NCBI RefSeq assembly: GCF_000381065.1
Contig: NZ_KB905871.1
Coordinates: 1-32,537 of the forward strand
Origin: Propionispira raffinosivorans DSM 20765
Lineage (GTDB): Bacteria; Bacillota; Negativicutes; Selenomonadales; Selenomonadaceae
Direction: 5' to 3'
DNA length: 32,537 nucleotides
In this document: in pieces, positions 24,578-32,537 of the stretch
How positions within the stretch are numbered: position 1 is the stretch's first letter
Layout of the letters: the number at the start of each line of letters is the position of its first letter
Notes under the pieces: generated by a model
What the model was told of the DNA's origin: nothing
The model's database searches: none
Seen by the model: only the letters and a program-made list of their open reading frames with translations
Translations under genes and position numbers: made by a program

Positions 24578-26044
24578 ATGGATCAAACTCAATTAAATGC
24601 CAACTGGGAACAAATTTTAACAAAATTAGAAGACTCCCTTTCCCAAATCGTTTGTGAAACTTGGTTAAAACCACTTATTCCACTTTCTTTGACGACAACA
24701 ACACTCGAACTTGGTACACCGACTGGTTTTTCAAAAGAATGGATTGAAAAACATTATATTCCATTTATCGTTGATGCTAGTTATGAGGTTACCAAAGCAC
24801 GACTGGCAATTGATATTACCAGTCTAAATACAGAACTAAACAATAATCAGTCAGAAATTCCCCTTCCACAGACATTATCAAGACCGGCCGCTTCCCTGCA
24901 AGAACAAAAGGATGCGGCAAATATATCTTATCAGGTTCCATTTCAGACTACGATGCTGGATGATCAAAACCAGCCAATCCTCCAGCCAGAAATTCCTTCC
25001 CCCATTGCTCCTGGCGATTCATTTTCCCTCAATCCAAAATATGTTTTCGAAACTTTTGTAACGGGTAATTCCAATCGATTCGCCCATGCAGCCGCACTTG
25101 CTGTAGCCGAATCCCCTGCGAAAGTTTATAATCCATTTTTTATGTACGGCGGTGTAGGTCTTGGAAAAACCCATTTAATGCACGCCATCGGTCACAAAAT
25201 AATTCAAAATCACCCTGAAATGCGTGTTTTATACATTTCAAGTGAAAAATTCACCAATGAGCTTATAAACTCCATCCGTGATGGTAAACCAGAAGCTTTT
25301 CGCCAGAAATATAGAAATATTGATGTATTGCTCGTGGATGATATTCAATTTTTATCCAAAAAAGAACATACTCAGGAAGAATTTTTTCATACTTTTAATA
25401 CTTTGCATGATGCAAATAAACAAATTATTATATCAAGCGACCGCCATCCTCGTGAAATTCAAACACTAGAAGACCGCTTGCGTTCAAGATTTGAATGGGG
25501 GCTTATTACTGATATTCAGGCCCCTGATCTTGAAACACGAATAGCAATTTTACGAAAAAAAGCATTAATTGAAAGTTTAAATGTTCCAAATGACGTAATG
25601 GTATACATTGCCAGCCGAATCGACAATAATATTCGTGAGCTCGAAGGAGCCTTAACACGTGTAGTTGCTTATGCTTCTTTGAATAACCAGCTTGTGACAA
25701 ATGAACTGGCTGCTGAGGCTTTAAAAGATGTCTATCCAACTGACAAAACAAAACAAATTACACTCGAACTTATTCAGGAGATCGTTGCCTCTTATTTTAA
25801 AATAAAAGTAGATGAACTACTCGTAAAAAAAAGAACCAGAAATCTTGCTTTTCCGCGGCAAATAGCCATGTATCTATGCCGCGAATTGACTGATAGTTCA
25901 CTGCCACGCATCGGTGAGATGTTTGGTGGACGAGATCATACGACCGTAATTCATGCTCACGATAAAATATGCAGAGAACGAAACGAAGATATAAAACTCA
26001 ATAATATTATCAAAGAGCTGATTCAACGAATTGAAAGCATGTAG
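24578..26044 (+). CDS. dnaA: chromosomal replication initiator DnaA
   Basis: This 488-residue initiator has domain I (about 1-85, starting with the [14 protein letters not shown] helix), an extended Gln/Pro-rich linker (about 85-148), the AAA+ domain from about 150 with Walker A GGVGLGKT (191-198) and Walker B LLVDDIQF (D254/D255), and the C-terminal DNA-binding domain with the signature [10 protein letters not shown]. It is about 40 residues longer than Bacillus DnaA (446), the excess lying in the linker. AGAAAGGA precedes the ATG. DnaA boxes flank the gene on both sides, permitting autoregulation. Confidence 0.98.
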   Translation: MDQTQLNANWEQILTKLEDSLSQIVCETWLKPLIPLSLTTTTLELGTPTGFSKEWIEKHYIPFIVDASYEVTKARLAIDITSLNTELNNNQSEIPLPQTLSRPAASLQEQKDAANISYQVPFQTTMLDDQNQPILQPEIPSPIAPGDSFSLNPKYVFETFVTGNSNRFAHAAALAVAESPAKVYNPFFMYGGVGLGKTHLMHAIGHKIIQNHPEMRVLYISSEKFTNELINSIRDGKPEAFRQKYRNIDVLLVDDIQFLSKKEHTQEEFFHTFNTLHDANKQIIISSDRHPREIQTLEDRLRSRFEWGLITDIQAPDLETRIAILRKKALIESLNVPNDVMVYIASRIDNNIRELEGALTRVVAYASLNNQLVTNELAAEALKDVYPTDKTKQITLELIQEIVASYFKIKVDELLVKKRTRNLAFPRQIAMYLCRELTDSSLPRIGEMFGGRDHTTVIHAHDKICRERNEDIKLNNIIKELIQRIESM

Positions 26045-26290
26045 TGTATAACTCTGTGTATAAGTCTGTCGTTTTCCTGTAGATGAAATGTTTGTAAGTA
26101 CTTATCCATAAATTACCTGTGAATATGTGGATAAGTCACCTTATATTTATAAACAAGTTACTAACAGTCAAAATGTTAATAACCCGATTGTATTTCTTAC
26201 TTATCAACATTTCCACAGGCCCTACGACTACGACGACTATTTTTTTATTATAAATATAACAAGTAATAATATATAAGAAGGAGGACAAAA
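26045..26290. other. oriC, dnaA-dnaN DnaA boxes, trio repeats and unwinding element
   Basis: Boxes: TGTGTATAA 26055-26063, TTATCCATA 26102-26110, the perfect TGTGGATAA 26126-26134, TTATCAACA 26201-26209, and a two-mismatch box ATTTCCACA 26209-26217. Next come GGCC (GC-rich, 26218-26221 region), trinucleotides CTA CGA CTA CGA CGA CTA (26222-26239), and an AT-only stretch to about 26260. This is the box / GC / DnaA-trio / AT-rich order of the Bacillus basal unwinding system, so strand opening is predicted here. Confidence 0.88.
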
Positions 26291-27403
26291 ATGAAATTTA
26301 CCTGTCCTAAAGATGAGCTTGTTCAAGCTGTTCAAATTGTGTCTAAAGCTGTATCGAGTAAACCACAAATGCCTATTTTATCTGGAATTTATTTAAATGC
26401 TACGAATAATACCTTAGAATTACAAGCTACTGACTATGAAATAGGGATTACCTGTAAAATTGATGCCCAAATTGATGAACCAGGGGCAATTGTATTATCT
26501 GGCCGTTATTTTCAAGAAGTAACACGAAGACTACCAGGAGAAAATGTAGAAATTATTTCAAATCGTGCTGATCAAACGGTTAAAATATCATCCAATACAG
26601 CCGAATTTAATTTATTAAGTTTACCAGCAAATGAATTTCCTACCGTTCAACAATTAACAGGAAATATTACGTTTCAGATTCGCGATAACATTTTTCGTGA
26701 TTTAATTAAAAAAACAGTTTTTGCGTGTTCAACAGATGAAGCACGTCCTGTTTTCACAGGTTGTCTTCTTGAAGTAAATAATTCAGACGTAGTGATGGTA
26801 GCAACAAATACACATCGCTTATCTATAAAACGCGAAATTTTAGATGATTTTACGGGTAATATTAAAATCATTATTCCATCAAAAATACTAAATGAATTAA
26901 CAAAAATAATGATCTCCGAAATTCCTTCGAATGTTACTGTCAATTGTTCCTATAATCAAATTAGTTTCGCTTTCGATAATGTTTACATAACATCTCGATT
27001 GATTGAAGGACAATTCCCTGACTATCAACGCGTTATTCCACCAGAATTTAATACAAAAATTAAAATAAATACGCATGCTTTTCAGTCGGCTGTAGATCGT
27101 GTTTCTTTAATTTCTCGTGCGGGTGATTATAATATAATTCAGCTGGTATTTACTGAAAATAAAGTTGTAATTACCTCGAATAACCCTGATATCGGAAAAG
27201 CTGAAGAGTCTGTCCCTGTATCAATTGAAGGTCCGGAAATCGACATCGCTTTTAATGCAAAATATGTAACTGATATCCTAAAAAATATTGAAAGTGAAAT
27301 TTTTTATTTTTCCCTAAATAAATCATTAACACCAGCTAATATTAAACCTTCAGATGATGATACCTATAACTATATTGTTACACCAGTTCGGACAAATTCT
27401 TAA
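26291..27403 (+). CDS. dnaN: DNA polymerase III sliding clamp (beta subunit)
   Basis: This 370-residue protein forms the ring-shaped dimer that tethers polymerase to DNA. Three repeated clamp folds are recognisable (roughly 1-120, 128-245, 247-370), with KPQMPILSGIYL, the FTGCLLEV segment, EGQFPDYQRVIP and the C-terminal hydrophobic-pocket tail YNYIVTPVR. AGGAGG lies ahead of the ATG. It follows the unwinding region of oriC and a strong palindrome separates it from yaaA. Confidence 0.98.
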   Translation: MKFTCPKDELVQAVQIVSKAVSSKPQMPILSGIYLNATNNTLELQATDYEIGITCKIDAQIDEPGAIVLSGRYFQEVTRRLPGENVEIISNRADQTVKISSNTAEFNLLSLPANEFPTVQQLTGNITFQIRDNIFRDLIKKTVFACSTDEARPVFTGCLLEVNNSDVVMVATNTHRLSIKREILDDFTGNIKIIIPSKILNELTKIMISEIPSNVTVNCSYNQISFAFDNVYITSRLIEGQFPDYQRVIPPEFNTKIKINTHAFQSAVDRVSLISRAGDYNIIQLVFTENKVVITSNNPDIGKAEESVPVSIEGPEIDIAFNAKYVTDILKNIESEIFYFSLNKSLTPANIKPSDDDTYNYIVTPVRTNS

Positions 27404-27424
27404 AACAGAAAATATAATTTTAAA

Positions 27425-27467
27425 TGAATTTCAGGGACAAGGGACACTCCTTTGTCCCTGAAATTCA
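27425..27467. repeat. palindrome after dnaN (REP-like or terminator)
   Basis: TGAATTTCAGGGACAA (27425-27440) and TTGTCCCTGAAATTCA (27452-27467) are perfect 16-bp complements around GGGACACTCCT. A further GGGACA occurs at 27485-27490. A T-rich stretch ATATTTTTTAAATATT follows, so it may terminate dnaN; the GGGACA repeats are reminiscent of dispersed REP-type palindromes. Confidence 0.7.
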
Positions 27468-27511
27468 ATATTTTTTAAATATTAGGGACATATAGAGAAG
27501 GAGAGCTTATA

Positions 27512-27736
27512 ATGGAAAATATCGAGATTAAAACCGATGTCATACAAATGGACCAGCTTTTAAAATGGGCTGGAATTATTGAATCTGGTGGTCAAATGAA
27601 ATTTATGATTGAAGATCAGGTTATTAAATTAAATCAAGTTCTCGTGACGGAAAAACGAAAAAAAGTATTTCCTGGCGATATTTTGGAAATTAATGGTGTT
27701 GGAACTTGGAAAGTAGTTAAAGTACAGGGTGAATAG
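27512..27736 (+). CDS. yaaA: S4-domain RNA-binding protein YaaA/RlbA
   Basis: A 74-residue protein consisting of one S4 RNA-binding fold: QMDQLLKWAGIIESGGQMKF, VIKLNQVLVTEKRKKVFPGD. It is the standard small gene between dnaN and recF in Firmicutes; a role in ribosome 50S assembly has been proposed for the family. GAAGGAGAG precedes the ATG. Two bases separate it from recF. Confidence 0.93.
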   Translation: MENIEIKTDVIQMDQLLKWAGIIESGGQMKFMIEDQVIKLNQVLVTEKRKKVFPGDILEINGVGTWKVVKVQGE

Positions 27737-27738
27737 GC

Positions 27739-28839
27739 ATGAAAGTCAAGAAACTTACTTTACACAACTATCGTAATTATCGAGATTTAAAATTGCAATT
27801 TGATAAAAATATTCATATTTTTTTAGGCGAAAATGCACAAGGAAAAACGAATATCATCGAAGCCATTTATTATGCTGCTATGGGACATTCACATCGCACA
27901 AATACGGATCTGGATCTGATTCGTTGGGATGAAAAAGAAGGTTTTGTGCAACTTGATTTTGAGAGACTTGATGTTGAGAATCAATTAAAATTTCACTTCA
28001 GTCAGGAAAAAAAGAAAAGTATTATTTATAATGGGCAGACTATTAAACAAAAAGATTTGATCGGGGCGATCAATGTAGTTTTGTTTTCCCCAGAAGACTT
28101 GTTTTTAATTAAAGGATCACCAGCAGGGCGGCGTCGTTTTCTTGATATAGAGATATCACAGGCAAGTCCTGCTTATTATCATGAGCTGACGAAATATACA
28201 CATATTGTTGCGCAGCGAAATATGCTTTTAAAAAAAATCAGGGAGCGCCGGGCAAAAAGTGATATGCTCGATAACTGGGATCCACAATTAGAAAAATCTG
28301 CGGCGATCATAGTGCATAAGCGATTGGATGCGGTAAAAAAACTTAATATGCTGGCGAATCTAATGCATAGACGTATCTCGACAAATCGCGAAAGCTTAGA
28401 AATTACGTATGAAATAAATGGAATAGAGAATGGTATGACAGAGGAGTTCATTTCATGGTATAATAGTAAATTGAAAGAATCTCGTGAAGTGGATATTTTA
28501 CGTGGTAGTACAAGTATTGGTCCACATCGTGATGATATGGTTTTAAATGTGAATCAAATCAATTTACGCTCATTTGGATCGCAAGGTCAGCAGCGGACTG
28601 GTGTTCTTGCATTAAAGCTGGCTGAATTAGAATTCATTAAATCTGAAACAGGAGAATATCCCGTTTTACTATTAGATGACGTTATGAGTGAACTTGATGC
28701 TGCTAGGCGTGAGCAATTATTGCTTTTTATTCAGAAAGAGCGGATTCAGACTTTTATTACAGCAACCGATCAGGCTTATTTTCCAAAAGAAAAAGTAGGT
28801 CAATATCATATAGTGTCTGCTGGAACGATAGTGGGGTGA
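27739..28839 (+). CDS. recF: DNA replication and repair ATPase RecF
   Basis: This 366-residue SMC-like ATPase assists RecA loading at gaps. Walker A is GENAQGKTNIIEA, the ABC signature SFGSQGQQRT, and Walker B VLLLDDVMSELD; the first residues KLTLHNYRNY are family-typical. The gene starts 2 bp after yaaA and ends 4 bp before the DUF721 gene. Confidence 0.97.
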   Translation: MKVKKLTLHNYRNYRDLKLQFDKNIHIFLGENAQGKTNIIEAIYYAAMGHSHRTNTDLDLIRWDEKEGFVQLDFERLDVENQLKFHFSQEKKKSIIYNGQTIKQKDLIGAINVVLFSPEDLFLIKGSPAGRRRFLDIEISQASPAYYHELTKYTHIVAQRNMLLKKIRERRAKSDMLDNWDPQLEKSAAIIVHKRLDAVKKLNMLANLMHRRISTNRESLEITYEINGIENGMTEEFISWYNSKLKESREVDILRGSTSIGPHRDDMVLNVNQINLRSFGSQGQQRTGVLALKLAELEFIKSETGEYPVLLLDDVMSELDAARREQLLLFIQKERIQTFITATDQAYFPKEKVGQYHIVSAGTIVG

Positions 28840-28843
28840 TAAT

Positions 28844-29806
28844 TTGGGATTTAGTAAAGCACGATCGTCCCGATTTGAGAAAGTAAATTTGATAATCCCA
28901 AAAATGATTCATTCAATTGGTGTGAATAAACAATATAAATCTCAATTGATTTTTTTTTATTGGTCAAAAATTGTTGGTCATGATATTGCAATGCAGTCAA
29001 AACCCGCGGAACTTGAATATGGAATTTTGTTTTTGACTGTAAAAAATTCAGTTTGGTCACATCATTTATCCATGATGAAAATTGACATTATTGCTAAGAT
29101 TAATCATTTTATCGGTGAAGCATTGGTAAAGGATCTTCGTTTTCGTAATTATGAATTTGATAGTACCGCGAAAACAATTGAAAAAAATAATGAAGGACCT
29201 AATCTTGGTAAGTTTTTACGACATGTGACATTGGAAAAACAGGAAATAGAACAGGTGAATCGACAATGTGAGTCTATTCAAGATGAAAATTTGCGGGCGC
29301 AGCTTGTACGTTTGTATCAAAAAAATTTAAAACTGCACAAACTAGAAAAGCAATATGAATGGCATCCTTGTGAAAAATGTCAGGTCCTTTGTCCGAAAGA
29401 ACAATTGTATTGTAATATTTGTGAGCGTGAAAGTAGACATGAGGTCGAGGCTAAAATTCGTAAGATTCTTAGCGATGTACCATGGGCTCGTTATGCAGAT
29501 ATTTATAAATACATTTCGTGCAGTCAGGATATGGTAAACAAAGAGCGTGTTAAAATGATGCAAAAACTTGTGACGCAAGTTGATCCAGAAGATACAGCTA
29601 GTATGGACGCGAAGACGTTAACCATGCTGTATCGATGTATTCCGCCTGACCAGTTAAATGAAGATATTATAAAGAAGACATTATATAAATTTAGGCATGA
29701 TTTGCCATTTCGAAAGACCTTGAAAAAAATTAATAAAAATAGCCCTAAGCAAACAAAAGCAAAAGAATTCAGGAGGACAAATCATGTTTCTGCATCTCGG
29801 AAGTGA
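28844..29806 (+). CDS. DUF721 (DciA-like) protein with C-terminal zinc ribbon
   Basis: This 320-residue protein starts at TTG 28844 after GGGGTGAT. Residues about 15-100 match DUF721, related to the helicase-associated factor DciA, with the YWSKIVGHDIAMQSKP segment and LFLTVKNSVWSHHLSMMK. A charged helical stretch (about 125-172) leads to a zinc-ribbon-like C176-x2-C179 ... C190-x2-C193 with an extra C183, and then a basic tail (about 265-320). Most DUF721 proteins are only 100-180 residues, so the C-terminal half is an extension of unknown role. It overlaps remB by 23 bp. Confidence 0.85.
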   Translation: MGFSKARSSRFEKVNLIIPKMIHSIGVNKQYKSQLIFFYWSKIVGHDIAMQSKPAELEYGILFLTVKNSVWSHHLSMMKIDIIAKINHFIGEALVKDLRFRNYEFDSTAKTIEKNNEGPNLGKFLRHVTLEKQEIEQVNRQCESIQDENLRAQLVRLYQKNLKLHKLEKQYEWHPCEKCQVLCPKEQLYCNICERESRHEVEAKIRKILSDVPWARYADIYKYISCSQDMVNKERVKMMQKLVTQVDPEDTASMDAKTLTMLYRCIPPDQLNEDIIKKTLYKFRHDLPFRKTLKKINKNSPKQTKAKEFRRTNHVSASRK

Positions 29807-30041
29807 TACAGTGGTCGCATTAAAAGATGTGATTTCGATTAATGATTTTAAAAGTTTTCGTTCTTCAGTGAATCGTGAATTTATTCAAAAAATGCGTGCG
29901 AAAAAAAAAGTAATTGATGTTTCAGAAAATCAGCCGAAATCGCTTATTGTAACGAAATATAAAATATATTTATCGGCAATATCTTCTGTTACTTTAAAAA
30001 AACGTGCTGATACAATCTTTGATAATGATGGCGCATTTTGA
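29784..30041 (+). CDS. remB: extracellular matrix regulator RemB (DUF370)
   Basis: An 85-residue protein with the DUF370 opening FLHLGSDTVVALKDVISI. Its relative RemA is a DNA-binding regulator of biofilm genes in Bacillus; RemB's molecular function is less clear. Position between recF and gyrB is conserved in Firmicutes. AGGAGG lies seven bases ahead of the ATG, inside the end of the DUF721 gene, so translation is probably coupled. Confidence 0.92.
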   Translation: MFLHLGSDTVVALKDVISINDFKSFRSSVNREFIQKMRAKKKVIDVSENQPKSLIVTKYKIYLSAISSVTLKKRADTIFDNDGAF

Positions 30042-30053
30042 TTATTGCTATAG

Positions 30054-32063
<2,010 letters not shown>

Positions 32064-32077
32064 CTTGTTGTCTATAT

Positions 32078-32106
32078 TTGACATTAGAAAATTTTTATGG
32101 TAGTAT
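32078..32106 (+). promoter_or_regulatory. promoter of the manganese riboswitch transcript
   Basis: TTGACA (32078-32083), 17 bp, TAGTAT (32101-32106), starting 15 bp after the gyrB stop. It shows that the riboswitch is an independent unit, not a gyrB trailer. Confidence 0.8.
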
Positions 32107-32121
32107 GAGAGTATAATTCCT

Positions 32122-32209
32122 GCAAGGGGAGTAGCTGAACGATCGATTATCGTCAAGACGGGTGAGAACTCCGGTACGATCGGCATTAATTTGTAAGTAA
32201 GACCTTGTC
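32122..32209 (+). ncRNA. yybP-ykoY (manganese) riboswitch
   Basis: The conserved 5' element CAAGGGGAGTAGC (32123-32135) and the 3' element GTAAGTAAGACCTTG (32193-32207) bracket a helical insert. These are the two consensus blocks of the yybP-ykoY family, which bind Mn2+ and turn on export or metal-homeostasis genes (TerC, UPF0016/MneA, P-type ATPases). The family call is from the motif; the regulated gene is not in view. Confidence 0.9.
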
Positions 32210-32243
32210 TCATGTCATGTATTTGGCTGAGGCAAGGTTTTTT
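32202..32243 (+). terminator. manganese riboswitch terminator
   Basis: ACCTTGTCTCA (32202-32212) pairs with TGAGGCAAGGT (32228-32238) with one wobble, followed by TTTTTTG. Its 5' strand is also the 3' strand of the aptamer's base helix, so Mn2+ binding should prevent termination. Confidence 0.9.
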
Positions 32244-32314
32244 GTTTAACTGTTCGAAATAAACCACCGGCTTAGCCGGCGGAATCGACGGTTTTGACTT
32301 TAGTCGAAAAAAAA

Positions 32315-32366
32315 TCCCTGTTACAATAAATGCAGGTCTAGCCAACCGCATAAAAAATAACAGGGA
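32315..32366 (+). promoter_or_regulatory. 5' UTR stem that covers the tnpA ribosome site
   Basis: TCCCTGTTA (32315-32323) is a perfect complement of TAACAGGGA (32358-32366), and the latter contains most of the GGGAGG ribosome site. This would hold tnpA translation down, as described for IS200. Confidence 0.75.
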
Positions 32367-32376
32367 GGTCTTTATC

Positions 32377-32537
32377 ATGCAAGATAAAGATATACAAAGT
32401 TTAGAACATACTAAGTGGAGATGTCAATATCATATTGTTTTTGCGCCTAAATATCGTCGGATGGAAATTTATGGAGAACTGAAAAAAGATATTGGTTGGA
32501 TATTAAGAAAGTTGTGTGAAGATAAAGGAGTAGAAAT
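32377..32537 (+). CDS. tnpA: IS200/IS605 TnpA (Y1 transposase), N-terminal part
   Basis: Only the first 53 residues are in the window. WRCQYHIVFAPKYRR and DIGWILRKLCEDKGVE are strongly characteristic of IS200-type TnpA, a HUH single-strand transposase; the HUH metal site and catalytic tyrosine lie downstream. GGGAGG precedes the ATG at 32377. Confidence 0.93.
   Translation, partial: MQDKDIQSLEHTKWRCQYHIVFAPKYRRMEIYGELKKDIGWILRKLCEDKGVE

Larger units (their letters stand above)
32251..32537 (+). mobile_element. IS200/IS605-type element, left part (partial)
   Basis: A left-end hairpin CC-A-CCGGC-TTA-GCCGG-C-GG at 32264-32282 precedes a Y1 transposase gene. The exact left boundary is uncertain (between 32244 and 32263); the element runs out of the window. 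These elements transpose as single strands, have no inverted repeats and use subterminal hairpins. Confidence 0.8.

Overview
This window is the replication-origin region of an AT-rich Bacillota chromosome. The order rpmH / dnaA / dnaN / yaaA / recF / DUF721 / remB / gyrB, with rnpA, yidD, yidC, jag, mnmE, mnmG, rsmG, noc, parA and parB on the other side, is the classical Firmicutes oriC neighbourhood. The bactofilin-M23-DUF4446-DUF554-parB block, the free-standing AICAR transformylase behind a ZTP riboswitch, and the split cobalamin methionine synthase make a Negativicutes-type anaerobe my best guess; this is inference and species cannot be named.

Layout. 1-243: 3' end of an ISL3-type insertion sequence. 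279-4813 (all minus): bactofilin, membrane M23 peptidase, DUF4446 and DUF554 proteins, then parB and parA. 4814-8621: a plus-strand methionine synthase module (separate reactivation subunit plus MetH core) bounded by three parS sites; two of these lie at the end of a duplicated ~137-bp non-coding element. 8622-14297 (minus): pfkA and, above a strong terminator, a complete sorbitol (glucitol) PTS operon (SorC-type regulator, gutM, srlA, srlE, srlB, sorbitol-6-P dehydrogenase). These fit together: sorbitol is imported as sorbitol-6-P, oxidised to fructose-6-P and passed to phosphofructokinase. 14576-15921: promoter, ZTP riboswitch, terminator and AICAR formyltransferase on the plus strand. 16027-23515 and on to 24062 (minus): a small exported protein, noc, rsmG, mnmG, mnmE, then jag, yidC, yidD, rnpA, rpmH. 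24063-26290: bipartite oriC, with DnaA-box clusters on both sides of dnaA, a long inverted repeat carrying DnaA boxes upstream, and a DnaA-trio/AT-rich unwinding zone between dnaA and dnaN. 26291-32063 (plus): dnaN, yaaA, recF, DUF721/zinc-ribbon protein, remB, gyrB. 32078-32243: a promoter, a yybP-ykoY (manganese) riboswitch and its terminator. 32251-end: the left part of an IS200/IS605 element, which separates that riboswitch from whatever gene it once controlled.

The most rewarding signals are non-coding: the three parS sites and the duplicated element next to two of them, near-consensus Noc-binding palindromes inside noc and mnmE, the oriC architecture with atypical trinucleotide repeats, and the two riboswitches, one of which looks orphaned by a transposon. 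I found no tRNA, rRNA or CRISPR array, and no clearly broken housekeeping gene.
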